This document shows positions 44,611-56,908 of a stretch of 64,000 bases of DNA, one piece after another; the first letter of the stretch is position 1, and every line of letters starts with the position of its first letter. Source of the DNA: Rhypophila decipiens (taxonomy: Eukaryota > Ascomycota > Sordariomycetes > Sordariales > Naviculisporaceae); assembly GCA_033297075.1 (NCBI GenBank), contig MU858070.1, positions 248,001 to 312,000 of the forward strand. The letters run 5' to 3'. The notes below the pieces were generated by a model. It did not search any database. It saw only the letters and a program-made list of their open reading frames with translations, and was not told the origin of the DNA. The translations under genes and the position numbers were made by a program.

Positions 44611-45417
44611 TTAAGTAAGGTTCTTCAAGTTATTGTTGTTGGGCCACATAGCCGGGCCGGGAAGCGGGCACTCCGTCGCCTGGGGTTTAGCCCAGCTGTC
44701 GTACTTGAAGAAGGGCTGGTCGCGGTTATAGACGCCGGGGATTTTGAACGTGGGACCGGGCTTTGCGCCGTTATAGCTGCTGGCGACCTCGATGTGCGCG
44801 CACGCGACGTAGAACTCGCGGTGGGTGTACGGCTGGTGCGTGGCCGCCTGCTCGATGCGGATGAGGTACTGGCCGGCGGGGATCTCGGCGGGCATCTTGA
44901 AGGTGAACTGCCTCATCTTCCAGGTGATCCAGTTGCTATCGGCCGTCGAGCCGCGCCGGTGACCCCACTGGGCAACCTTGAACCAGTCGCCCGATCCGTC
45001 GTAGTCGCGGACGTCGCCGGGGGCCTTGGACATGTAGATCTGTTTAACGCGTGGATGGTTAGCTTATTCGTTGAACTATGTATGGGGCTCGTGGTAATTA
45101 TTTACCTGGACAGGTCCGGGGTGGTAGAGACCGTCGGTGCCGGCGTAGGTTTGGAAGCCGATGGTATCTTTTCCAGCCGTGACCTTGGCGGTCTGGGGCT
45201 CGCGCATATGGTTCGAAGCCCCCTTGTTGCAACGGAGCTCATTGCTCTTGAGGAAGGCGCCGTCCTCCCACGAGGGGTTGAGGAAGTTGTCATGCTTGCG
45301 CGTATACTGCCACTCGGGCGTCACGGCGCCGTTGATGACAAAGTGGGGGAAGAAGTAGTGCGCAACTGTAGCCGAAGGCAGAAGGGCCGCGAGGGCAAGG
45401 GCCGAGAGGTACTTCAT
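44611..45417 (-). CDS. AA9 lytic polysaccharide monooxygenase
   Basis: Exons 45106..45417 and 44611..45039 join in phase 0 (246 aa). The signal peptide MKYLSALALAALLPSATVA is followed directly by His, which becomes the N-terminal copper ligand of the mature enzyme (HYFFPHF). Other AA9 marks are RCNKGAS, GFQTYAGTDGLYHPGPVQIYMSKAP and AGQYLIRIEQAATHQPYTHREFYVACAH, with the second ligand histidine and the axial tyrosine. There is no cellulose-binding module. It oxidatively cleaves cellulose or related polysaccharides outside the cell. The start is the ATG at 45417. Confidence 0.92.
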
Positions 45418-46527
45418 CTTGAATCTGGCCACGCGAATCTTGTGAATGCCCGTGACTGTTGAGCGAAGGGAAGGAGAGAACTGGATTGTGGTGTTCTACG
45501 GAATATTTCAAGTTGTTGGTAGAGGTGCCCGTACGAGGCTCTTATAGTTTTGGCGAACGACAGATTGAATGGCAAACACCATGGATTCACCATTGACGGT
45601 TCTATCCTATGGGGCAAGATCTAAGATCGCACAATCTATTCGCAATCTAACTCGATCAGCGTTTACTTCAACCAATCCTCTTGGATCAATTATCCCAAAT
45701 AACGGAACCGTTGTACGGTATTAAGCCACCAATCTGAGGTATTAGTCAAGCTAATTCAGCTGGGACTGTGGAGACTGTCGTAGCGATTGTCGTAGCGATC
45801 ATGACACCCAAAGAACTACATCTCATGTCTCAAACCGCACTGCACTACGCCCTTTCCTGACGGGGCGGGATGGATCCGTTGGATCTCAGACACTTTATCG
45901 TAATACGGTACTACAGTAGAAGCCACCAACCACGCATGTCTGTGCAAAGTAGCCGTTGCCGAGGACCGGACCACACAACATTAGATATTGGAGCTGCGAT
46001 CTTGGCGGTGGATAAAGAGAAGGAACACCGGGGCGAGGATCCAGAGTAACATGGAGCGGAGCGGCGAGACACCGAATAAACAAGTTTGCCGAATGTACCA
46101 AAGCCGGAGGAGCATTGTGAATTTCGGCCTCCGGGGCCCAAATGCCCACGAACAGAACCAGGACTTTAATAACTTCCAAAACCCGCCAAGACTGCCATGT
46201 CGCCAATCGCCTATGTTCGCCTCCAAGTTCCAACCGCGGCACTTCTCCCAACCGATGTCGCATTTTCCTCAGCTAAAACGAAGCGCGCCAATAACCGGCC
46301 TCCGAAGCAAAAGGTGACATTACCGGCATCCAAACCAACAGTGCGGATAGGAGGGCTATTATTGCCCCAAAATCCGGGGAAATATTCGTTTCCAGACCTA
46401 TCAATATCGGCTCCCGTACAAGAGGCGGAAGCGTATGTACATCGGTTATCGCACCAATCAGGAATGTTGCACAGTAACTCAACCACAAACCGCATGGGAT
46501 ATGTAAAGTTTTTTTTTCCAGTAATAA
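45418..46527. other. Intergenic region
   Basis: Promoter side of the LPMO gene and 3' side of the NLR remnant. Short overlapping frames only; nothing recognised. Confidence 0.4.
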
Positions 46528-49500
46528 CTACCCCGTATAAAACCGCTCATCAATTACAAGATTACCATATCCAGGCCACGGGTCCGGCGGCGACAAGTCC
46601 AACTCGTCCTCCAGGCCCAGCTGTCTAATGGCAGCTGCATACTCGTCCACATCCTGCTCGCATATAGTCCAAAGCACAGTGGACAGATCAATAGTCCACA
46701 TCTGGCCCTTCCACCGGCGTTCCCAGCTCATTTCCGTCTCCACGATTGTGTAGGTTATAAACTCGCTTGGGACGCTGCCCAGCTGGACTGGCGTGCGGAA
46801 ATCCGCACCGTACCGGATGAGCGCATCGGCAATACCAATCCAGCACTGCCGGTTCTCGCTCCTCTTCGCCTTCTTCTCAGCATCCTGCACGGGGTCTCTA
46901 ATAGCAGAAGCAAAGACGCAGTAGCCCAGCCGCAACAACACGCCCCACGCCATTCCGGGGTCGGCCCCTATTACCAGAAGCATCCCGGCCGTCTCTGGCA
47001 GCGAGAAATAATACGACAGCAGCGGTCCGGCCGACGCATCTTCGTGACCTGGCCGTATGTACTTCTTTTTAATGACGGACGGGTGCAAAAAGAACTGGTA
47101 CCAGAGATCCGAGGTAGCTAGTACTACCTCTGAAGGGTGAGAAGGTTTCGGGCCGTATTTTGCCAGAAGGTAGCTTAGCAGCCCCCCGTAGATTGCAACA
47201 TAAACAGGTTCGCATGTTTTGGGGACGGAATACGCCCTGCGCATGATTCCAACGAGTCTTTCTGGACCTGGTTCGCGTCGTGGTAGGTTCAGGTTGATCG
47301 CCGGGGCCGTCTTGCGGTCCTCCGCAAACCAATCCTGGAGCCAGTTTTCTGCCACCGTATTGTACTCCCGGGTGCGGAAATTGAAAAGCCCATCTACTAG
47401 TACACCTTCCGACAAGGCTTCGTAACGCGCGGCGCGGAACAGCTCATCTACAAGCCCAATATAGGAATCTCGATCCCCACCTCCCGAGTCGACTAGCTTT
47501 GCGTAATGCATAGCCCTACGGAACAAATGATGCTTGTAAAAGGGTTCGTCCCTTGTCTCGAGGTCGGTCAGGCTAGCGACTAGCGCCGCCAGGAGCGACA
47601 AGTTGACATTAAAGCCATGATCCATGGTTTGTTCGTACGTGTCGGACCATGTGACCTCGCTGAAGATAAATTCCTCGGCCGTTTGGTGGATGAATTTAAC
47701 ACGGTACCACTCGAATTCGTCCATGATGGCCCGATCCTGTAATTCGACGAGACCGCCGGTACAGTCCTTCAGTCGCTCCCGGAGCCACGACATATCATCG
47801 CGCCATAATTTAGGACAACGCCAGATGTTTGTTCGCCGCTTGTCCGCGACTCGGCCGACGTCGATCTTGCCAGTCCTATCTGTGTAACGGAGGGCGTTCG
47901 TGACGATGAAGAAGGAGGTATATCTGTTGGCCACAGTCACCGCCTTGAGGAGCCGGATGATGCGTGAACCGTCGAGCCGGTCCTGATGGTCGACGTAATT
48001 CATCATCCCGCAGTACAGGCCATCCTTACGCCCCAGCTCACCCGGTAGTGAGTCCAGCCACTCCAGCGCCTCTTGAAAAGTAGGACGACGGTCTCTGCGG
48101 AACCAGCGAGTGCCGCGGGTCACCACCAAACGGACCCAGAGAAACACGCCCTGCGCTTTTTCGACAATGTGGCTGACGAGCTGTCCGCGTTCATCAGCAT
48201 TCAGAACCTGGGCATCGGCCAGTTTTGACGAGGCGTACTTTTTGGCGTCATCGGCTGTGTGCTCATGTATCCTTAGCCTGGGATAGAGGGAAAATTTGTC
48301 CTCGAAGACGCTGAGTTCTCGGCTTGACACGCACAGTTCGAGCGAGCCATGGCTGGTGCTCAACAGTTCAAGTATAAAAACGCCGATGTCAATGTGACTG
48401 CTCTGTATCGGTGAGTCGGATCTCTGGTCCCAGTCTGCCGTCATGTCGTTGTTGATGAGTTCGTCCTCAGCATCGAAAAAAACCCCCTTCCGCCTCGTGA
48501 TGCGATACTCGTCCAGGCCATCGATAAACATGCAAATCACCCATTCCTTTTTTCTCGCATGGTCAATCACCCGGCGCATGGACGTCTTCAGGCTACCCCA
48601 GTCCACGGGTACTACGGGCGTGTCGTTCGGCCCCGAGTCAAAGAGCCTCGGATATGCCTCGTTGGCAAGCTCGGGCTGTGCCTTGATGAGTTGCAGCAAA
48701 AGACTCCGGAGCATGCCCTACCGGGACTTCTGGAGCGTCTCCCCTTGCTCTGTGAAGAAAAATTGACACAGGACGAGCGGCCGGTCCCGAGCCCAGACCT
48801 TGAGGTATCGTTTCAGGCGCGGGTCGCCGCATATGTACTTCATGAGCGTCGACTTGCCGCTGCCCGCCTTTCCACTAATCCAAAACAGGGGCTCCGTTCC
48901 GGTTTCGAGCCACGAGACGAACCTGGAAGCAGGGTGCCCCCGGCCGAAGCGAAAAAGTAACGATTTTCCGTCGAGAATCCAGGAGAAGGTTGCGCTATGC
49001 GCTGATTCGATACTATCCTCACGCTCGTCGATGGTCTTGAAGGAGAGCGAGTTCTTAATGTCTAGAAAAACTCACGATTCAGTCAGGGAAACAACATTCC
49101 GAGCTCTGGACGAGCATCGTGGTATCCAGAAAGAAGAACACGTACATTGGAGGGGGTCATAATACGCTGATACTTCTGTGGAGGAACTGGCTGCATTGGG
49201 ACCATGCTGTTAGTGAGTAGTCTCGCTTCCAAGTTGTCAAACGAATCGGCTTTGGACTAGGTAACAGGAGCAGACCCAGTTGTACATGTGAAGACCAAAG
49301 AGGGAGATACATATACAGCGCGAACCGCCTCCACTTCCAGACTCTCATCTCGCGCAAGACGAGGTTTGGTATAATCAAATAGCATCGCAATTACCAACCT
49401 CGAAAAACACGTATCGTCCCTCCTTCGGCCTGGGAGGAGACGCAGGTAGAGCAAGCGGGGCGCTTGAAATATTACCTTGGTGATGCAGACTCGGAACAGG

Positions 49501-50482
49501 ACGAGCAGGAGCAGCAATTTTCTCCTCGTGTTCCTCAAAAATGCGCTGCATGTGGTTCAAAACTCGTTCGTATCCGGCATCGTCCGCATCCGGCATCGTC
49601 CGCATCCGAGAACTTCACCATATCGCTATGCGAAGGACGGATTCCTTGGCTTCGCACTCGAAATCCGTCGTAGACCGCTGAGGGTTCCGGGACAATCTAT
49701 AAGGCCAGAACATATAAAGTTAGCACAAGCAACGGGGAAAAAGTTTGTAAGGTAATGGTGGTACTGGGCTGGCTTACCAAGCCCACGGGCCGCGTCTTCA
49801 ACTCCTCCCAGAAGCAAACCACATCGAGGTCCTTGGAGATGGTGGTGAAGGCGTCCCGCTGTTCCTCGAGAATGTGCGAGTCCGGGGCGAGGGTTCGGAG
49901 CAGCTGCGAGTTGACGTCGTGCATGGTGATGGTGGCGGCGAGCTTGGCAACCTGTCCTAGGTCCTCCTCCCTCGAGCTCCCGCGGTGGGGCGTCCCCATG
50001 AACAGGACGCCGATGGTGGCCTCATAGACAGCGCCCAGCTCCGGGAAGCGCTCGTTCTTGCCGTACCCGTTCGCGGCGATCAGGGCTGCCTTGACCACGA
50101 GGCCGCCCAAGCTGTGGCAGACCCAGAGTATCGGTCGCTTCCGGTCCTTGCGACGCTTGGCCGAAATGTCCTCTAAGAGGCTCTTGCTGTGGGCAAAGAG
50201 GCTGGCCTGGCTCGCCGACTCGGACGAGAAGAACTGGACGATGGTGGCGTCGTAACCCCACGACATGACGCGGGCGCCGGGGAGGTCGTTGGGTAGGAGG
50301 TCGCGCGGCCAGAAGACGCCCGACTTGCTGGTCCAGGTCTTCTCGCGATGGCCGCGGAGCCCGTGCACAAAGACGATGTCAAGCCCAGGAGAGCTCGTTT
50401 CGTCTTTGGCGGTTGTCAGAACATTGATGCCGATTGGAGGAGGAGGATTCTCCTGTGGTTGCTTCCCTGTGTTGAAGGGCAT
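46528..50482 (-). pseudogene. SesB-type hydrolase-NACHT NLR with frameshifting duplication and in-frame TAG
   Basis: Exon 1 (49778..50482) encodes an alpha/beta-hydrolase effector domain: LDIVFVHGLRGHREKTW, ILWVCHSLGGLVVKAAL and FMGTPHRG. The next exon begins IVPEPSAVYDGF...SHSDMVKFSDADDAG and is shifted by a 16-bp tandem duplication (49574..49605); beyond it the proper frame resumes as YERVLNHMQRIFEEHEE. From about 49060 the NACHT follows: LSFKTIDEREDSIESAH, WISGKAGSGKSTLM (Walker A), FFFTEQG, then TAG at 48718..48720, then GMLRSLLLQLIKAQPELA, VICMFIDGLDEY (Walker B) and about 600 further residues. Splicing between 49467 and 49061 is unresolved. Two independent lesions make this a disabled copy of a fungal innate-immune-like receptor. 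The start is the ATG at 50482. Confidence 0.82.
49574..49605 (-). repeat. Exact 16-bp tandem duplication in the NLR coding sequence
   Basis: Two exact copies of CCGGCATCGTCCGCAT (plus strand) lie back to back. With one copy the frame reads from SDADDAG straight into YERVLNHM; with two it is shifted. Confidence 0.85.
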
Positions 50483-50660
50483 TTTGGGAACGTCACGTTG
50501 TAATTGTACCGGTGGACGATAATTAGTCTGGTAGCTTTGTCGGATGAAATTCACTGCGCTCTTTCGTCATCGGGTCCGAAGAGCGACTCAGCGAGTGATA
50601 ATCCAATCCACGTATTCCATTGTCTCAAGTTGTGATTAGCTGAGCAGCTGACGGAATTTT

Positions 50661-53600
50661 TTACACAGGGGCGCTGATATGACCCAGACAGTTCATGAAC
50701 CCGTCGTCCTGAATCTCCATAAGCCCATGAAGATCCAAAAACGCATTATTCAGCGGTCCCCGGCGCCCGCCAAAGGGCACAGGATCTCTGCATTCGCAAA
50801 CAATAACAGACGGCATATCCGGGTTCCGGTCCTTGGGGGCGGGGAATTTGCATGTCTCACACCCACCGTTGACGCCAAAGTTGCCCCTATATACACAGTA
50901 TCCATGGGTTAGTTACCGACCATGACGGGAGAATAAAGGATGGAAAAGGTAGCGTGAAAGAAAAAAGATAAACTTACCGATCAGCAGGGTCAAACGCCCT
51001 CTTCCTTGGTGTTTCACACAGAGATTGAGGTCTTCCTTGGTGCGGATTTCTCGGCCGTCCTTGTTGGTGCATGTTGCTACGAGGAGGTGTTCATTCGAGC
51101 CGGCTCTTCCTTCGATTGTGTACTGCAGGACATTGGGACGGAGTTTTAGTTAGCTGTGTAATTACCAGAGATACAAAGATGTGTTTGGTTCAAAAGGACG
51201 GAGGACAAATAAGAAACTTACGTCCTTGCAGCGGTCGCTAAACTTGATAGAGGGGCGCGATGTAAATGTCGGCGGGGAGGTAGGCGCCGAGGTTATGGTG
51301 GTTAAATCGGTTGGACTAGCACTTGTACTTGTTGGCTTGCGAGGCGGTCTCTTGTCGATGTTTTCCTGGTCAGCTTTGGGGTCCATGATGATGTTCGCCG
51401 GGCAAGATGACCCGCGTGATGTTCGCTTGTCCTCGGCGATTTGCTCGGCCTTGGGATCGGAGATGATATCGATGGGACATGCCGAGGGCGAAGGCGTAGC
51501 GGTGGTGGCGATGGTCGAGCCCGGGTCGACGGCGGTGCCGCAACCTGTCCGGGTGGATGAGCTGGTCGTGGTGCAGCTGAGGGACAGCGACACGGTCGTT
51601 GTGATACCCTCGATGACGGTCACGCTGACGGGGATCGAGGTGCACGAGCGCCAGACGTCGACCTCGGTCTGGGTGGTGCTGGTGCAGCCGTCGTCGGTGC
51701 TGGTTGGGTTGGGGCTTGTTTTCGGGGGGTCGCCGCCGCCGCCACCTCCGGGACCACCTCCGGGACCACCGCCGCCTCCACCTCCGGGACCGCCTCCGCC
51801 ACCTCCTCCGGGACCGCTGTCTCCACCTCCTCCTGGTCCCGGTCCACCTCCGCCTCCACCACCAGGCCCGCTTCCGATCCCGCTAGTTCCCCCGCCGGGC
51901 AAAGGAACCGGGACAAACGTAAACGAATCTCCGCCAGACGTGAAAGTTGTCGGCCCCACACAGATCTGAGTAAAGGTAATATCACCGCTAGAAATCACGG
52001 CCGGGTTACATGTCGTCAGTCCCCCGCCGCCAGGCAACTCGGTGGTCACAACCGGCAGCGTACTCACGCTCCAAACCGGCGTGGGTGTCATGGTGGAACT
52101 TGGCGGGTTGCTGCCTGGACCTGGCGCAGAAGCGGATGGGATATTGCTGTTGCTTGGTGGGTTCAAAGTCGACGACGACGCTCCTCCACTGCCGGGCACG
52201 TTGCTCGGAGAAGGCGTGGGTGTGAGGGTAGGAGTCTCGGTTGCGTCGACACTGCTTGGGCTCGCAATGCTAGAGACACCACTGATGCTGCTAATGCTAT
52301 TGCTATTGCTACTCATGTCACCGCCACCGCCAATGGGGCTGGGAACCGTTGAGGGTATCGAACTTGCGTCGGATGTCGATGTCATGTCGCTGGTGGTGAA
52401 GGTGGTGAAGCCACTGCTTGGGACAGCCGAGGGCGTTGACGCGGGGTCCACCGTGATGGCGGAGCTGGGTACCAAGTCACTGGTTGTGACGGTGCTGCTG
52501 ATATCGCCAGTCGGGACAGAGAAGGCTGAACTTGAGTCAATGCCGGAGGTCAGGTCGGTGGTGGTGAGTGTGCCGCTAATATCGCCGGTAGGAACTGAGG
52601 ATATTGATGTCTGATCAGAGGTGGCCGGCAAGTCGCTTGTTATGGGCGTGCCGCTGACATCGCTGGTGAGAATCGTGGATACCGAACTGGGGGCAGGGGT
52701 GCCTGCCACATCGCTTGTGGAGGGTGTGTTGCTGGAATCACTGGGCAAGACCGACGAGGCCAGGCCTGGGTCAACGATCGATGTTACATCGCTGGTCGTA
52801 GGGGGACCGCTGGAGTCGTAACGGCTGACGAGATTGAACTTGGGTCAGGGGTGAAAGTCGACTCGCTCGTTGTGAAGCCGCCGCTGACATCGCTGGTAAG
52901 GGCCGAGGAGAAGGAAATGCTTTCAGGTGCGGATACCCCGTTGCTGGGGGAAAGGATGCTGCTGCTGCTGAGATGATTGGTAGGGTCTGATGAGGTTGAA
53001 CTTGGGTCGAGTGTAAACGATCCCGCTGAACCACTGGGCATATTGGGCACGTGCACGGCAGTAACTGTCGTGGCGGGGATCGTGGTGCCCGGGATGGTGG
53101 TGAAATCATCTGTTACACCGTCAACGGTGGTGGCTGGAAATGTCATTGTAGTGCCTCCACTAGGTGCCGGACCATTGACTGGGTCGGTAGTGGCTGGGAC
53201 TGTGGTCGGGTCATCGCCACCTGGAGGGCCGCTTTTGGTCATCTGCGTTACTGTAGTGAAGCCCACCACACTAAGTGTTTGTGTGATGGTAATTTGTGAA
53301 GTCAACGTAGAAGCCGTCGCGCAGGACGGAGCCTCGGGAGGCCATTCGGGCTTGTTATCACAGCCGCCCACAGCGTTGCATGTTGTCCCTTCTGGGCAGC
53401 ATCCGTAAAGGCAACAGATGGTTCCTGCACAGGTTCTTGTCAGAATCACAGTTTCTCACCAAGATCAGAGGCCCAGGGTCCGACAACTCACCTGCTCCGC
53501 ATAGATTATGCTGTCCGTCGGGTGTTTAACAACACATCTGCCCGTATTCGTCGGAGCCACAGCGGTCATGGCATCAGTACTCCCAGGGAGCACACTTGTC

Positions 53601-53696
53601 GGTGGTCTGGATGAGCTCGCCTTTGGCTAGGGCAAGGAACGGGGCTGACACCCACAGCGCTTTCAGATAACAACGGAGAGAAGTTGCTCGAGACAT
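50661..53696 (-). pseudogene. Secreted Ser/Thr-rich mucin-like protein with Cys-rich start and CVNH-like end; several lesions
   Basis: Starts at 53696 with a signal peptide (LKALWVSAPFLALAKG). The cysteine-rich region that follows has in-frame TGA (53574..53576) and TAA (53526..53528), splices in phase at 53492/53424, and continues CGAGTICCLYGCCPEGTTC. A long Ser/Thr/Pro repeat region (TSDV, ITSD, DISGT units) changes frame near 52800-52830 at a C5 run, then goes on through poly-Gly/Pro (about 51740-51890). Toward the end, CKDYTIEGRAGSNEHLLVAT followed by DLNLCVKHQGRG and VIVCECRDP...LNNAFLDL resembles a cyanovirin-N-type (CVNH) lectin domain. The last two exons do not join in phase with the best donor. 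It is probably a degraded cell-surface glycan-binding mucin. Confidence 0.65.
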
Positions 53697-54560
53697 GGCT
53701 AAAACTAAACAACCTAACCATGCAGGCACAAGTTGGATGTGTTCAATCTGGTCGACGTGCGAGGGCGAGAGTATTAGTGGGAATGCTGATAATTCAAGTC
53801 ATCGTATTCTGATGCCTTATGCACTACATATCTGTTTTTTCCAGGCCGACCACGAAGCGTTCAGTTGATATGACTTGGCATGTTGAAGCCCATCATGGTT
53901 GCAATTTGCAAATTTTCAGCTGGATGTCAAAGACGACAAAGATAGGATGGGGTGGGTGATGAGTGGCTGGTGTTGAGTGAGCATGGCTGATAATTACCCA
54001 AGTGGGGCAAAGGTGGACTGGAAGGATCGCCGCTAGCGGTTGCGGGAAAGTACAAGGCTACCTACTAGCCCAGCCAAGTAGTAACTTTCTAGAAGGATCT
54101 CACCACTCCGGAACCCCGTCACCATCTACACCCCCATACTCTCTGTCCCGCAAGAAACGGCATGTATAGTTCCAAAAGTGACTTTGCCAACATACTATCA
54201 CCAGGGCGGGAGCTAACTTTGAAAATCCGCTGGCATTGTAGAAGCTGATGGAAAAGGAAAGAAATATCAAACTTGGTATATTCATGGTTTCTTACGTGTA
54301 GTCATCTCACAGCCACCTTCCTTTCGCCAAAACGCCTTCATCCATCAGCGAACAACACAAGACCTTATCGAGGTATTTTATGATGGCCTCACCTTCCCAT
54401 GTTGATCGGTATTTACTGACCGCCCTATGTGTTTCACGTCTATCTATTTTACACTTCAATAAACCAGACCATCTCTTTCGACATTCCCATCACACACAAT
54501 TCTCAACCGAACCTCGTGTACCACTTTCCCTCCCAATCTACCGGGCCCTTCGACAACACA
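53697..54560. other. Divergent intergenic region
   Basis: Lies between two secreted-protein genes on opposite strands. No convincing gene. Confidence 0.35.
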
Positions 54561-55280
54561 ATGAAGCTCTCAATTGCCCTCCTCATCATGGCAGCCCATC
54601 AGCCACTCCTGGTCCTGGGCTCAGGCCACCATATCAACATGGAGCCGCCCACTTCATGCACCTTCGCCATGACGTCCACCGGCCCATTCAGCTGCCCGGC
54701 CGGTCGTCTCCAAGACGGACAAATCCGCTTCAACGGCAGCTACCCGACCACGCAATTCACCATGGTCAACGGCTCCATGATCACCGACTCGGCCGGCTTC
54801 GGGTGCATCGTGACCGAGTCGCCCACCACGCAATTCCAATGCGACATGAACAAGACGCCTGACCCCAACTTTGGCATCATGACCGTCGAGAAGAACAACT
54901 GGCACCATGGGAAGAGGTCGGAGCATCATGTCTTGCTCGCTTACAAAGATAACACCGAGTTTTACGCCTGTCCCGCTACTGATACAGAGTACAATGTGTA
55001 TATCAAGCCGGATTTCGGACAGACAAAATGCGTGCCTATGCAGATTGTTGTGGAAGGTGAGTGTGCTACTGGTGGTGGTGAGGATGTTCAATGTCCACCT
55101 ACTACGGTCTGGCACACGGAGTATGTCACCGAGTTTGTTACTCAGTGGAGCACAGTCACCGTTACCCCCGGCAGTACCAGTGTCAGTGTTAGTGCTAGCA
55201 CTGGAGGTAGCGACGGTGATGGGTGGGACACCACTGCTACTCCTACACCCAGTACCACTATTGCTCCTATTATCAATTAA
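54561..55280 (+). CDS. Secreted cell-surface protein, Ser/Thr-rich tail
   Basis: 239 aa, single exon. The start is the ATG at 54561 because it gives a signal peptide (MKLSIALLIMAAHQPLLVLG). The body (about 30-170) has six cysteines (TSCTFAM, FSCPAG, FGCIVT, FQCDMN, YACPAT, TKCVPM) in a pattern resembling secreted beta-rich fungal wall proteins of the PhiA/But2 kind; this assignment is weak. The last 60 residues are Ser/Thr-rich (WSTVTVTPGSTSVSVSAS) and end TTIAPIIN, without a clear GPI signal. Confidence 0.65.
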   Translation: MKLSIALLIMAAHQPLLVLGSGHHINMEPPTSCTFAMTSTGPFSCPAGRLQDGQIRFNGSYPTTQFTMVNGSMITDSAGFGCIVTESPTTQFQCDMNKTPDPNFGIMTVEKNNWHHGKRSEHHVLLAYKDNTEFYACPATDTEYNVYIKPDFGQTKCVPMQIVVEGECATGGGEDVQCPPTTVWHTEYVTEFVTQWSTVTVTPGSTSVSVSASTGGSDGDGWDTTATPTPSTTIAPIIN

Positions 55281-56908
55281 TCATGTCCCGATAGAATGGC
55301 GGGAATCTTGGTGGGAGAACTCTGGACATTTTTTGTTCATAAAGTCAGGGATGAAGGAGTAGTTTAGTTCAGTATGGTCAAGAGGTCAATAAAACCTATT
55401 TTTGTTGTTTTGAAGTCTCGACTCGCGTTGTGCTAGCTACCCTCCTTTGATCATTCATCAAACTCAAGTGAGATACCTGGCCCGGCACGAAAGCGTGGAG
55501 CGGTCGACGGGTGTATGATAAGAAGAGCAGGCACATAGAGCCTTGCACGATTCCAGGCTGAAATGTAGAAGGGCTCCTTAAAGACATGAGCATCGGCCCT
55601 TTGTAGGTTGCGGACATCGATTGACAGATTGCACCCGGAGGATCAAGCTCTATCAACTCAAAAGTGCCCTGCTGGTAGTATCTTCCTCTAAAAAACAACA
55701 ATTCCCTAGACTGGGGCATGAGGCATCGCACACCAGGGTGTTACGTCTGACTGCAGGTTTTGAGTCCGAATGGTGACTGGCAAGCTGCTACGTGTAATAT
55801 CTAATAGCCGTTGCAAGGGAATGAGTCTGGGAACTAACTGCAAGGAAACTACATCTTTCGAGCCCCGGATGGCCGGGTTGGACGTTCCAGATTACGATAG
55901 TTGTTCTTTTCAGCCACTGCTTTCCTTATACCGCATGCGGCAAAAGATAGTACTCTGCTCCGGGCGTTGTGAAGGATCGAAATCCGCTGCCATTAGAGCT
56001 CCTGCGCCTACTTAGTCAGGCCTGGTAGGAATATGTCTCCAGTTCTAGATCCTTTTTTCTTGGTCACACACACAAATGACCATAGGTATGCACATTCTCC
56101 CACACCGCTGGCATCACTTTGAGCCACCACCAATAAGGATCATGTGAGCCATCTGACTAAGAGTGTGAACTTGCAACTTTAACACCGCTTACGGAATGAT
56201 TTTAACATACTTGCCTATTCTGGGTTTTAGACATACGTGCACAATAAAATTCCAAGACTCGATATCCATTTTCGGATAAAGGTCCCGGTGTGGAGTCCGG
56301 AGTCTGGAGTCCGGAGTCCGGAGTCCGGAGCTGACAAAAGTCAGCAATATGGCAAGCTCAAAAAAAGGTTAACAATTCTGGACATAATAATATATAGATT
56401 ATACGGCCTACACTCACCGCCCGGGCCTGTCAAATAGGGCGACTTCATTAATGTAGTTATAGGTATTCCGGAGTTGGGGTACTTCACAGTCTTTTCACCA
56501 CGTGAAACGAGTGCCCTAACGCTCCTTTGACAAGGCTGAGCTCACAATGGATATGAAATCGGGCAACATGTGACGCCCTCCTCCAAGAAAAAAGGTTAAA
56601 GGGGCTTCATTGAGTGTCAGACATGACTAGAAGGAGTAAAATGATGCGGAATCCTGTTAAGCCATGGGGATCGTGTTTTTCCAGTTCTTCGGGTAAAGCT
56701 TCAATAATACGAGTAGGCTGTATGTAATTGTCCAGGTTTGGAAGAAGCTAGCCAACAGAATAGTCCTCGGTCGACAGAGCACAGGTTCTGCAGTTGCAAC
56801 AAATAAGTAGCTATCTGCCCTCATCCGCTACATCCAATTTCATCACCTTCTCCTCAACTACCAAAGCTCTGATTCCCACGACCTACCTAACGACCAAGAA
56901 CGTCCAAA
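55281..56908. other. Intergenic region
   Basis: About 1.6 kb with no convincing gene, containing the short tandem repeat noted separately at 56289-56332. Confidence 0.4.
56289..56332. repeat. Short tandem repeat of GGAGTCC units
   Basis: About six consecutive 7-8-bp units (GGAGTCCG/GGAGTCTG) in intergenic DNA. Confidence 0.75.

Noticed and set aside
51181..51969. 262-codon plus-strand frame with Pro/Gly runs
   Set aside because: Antisense shadow of the Ser/Thr- and Gly-rich minus-strand mucin-like gene.
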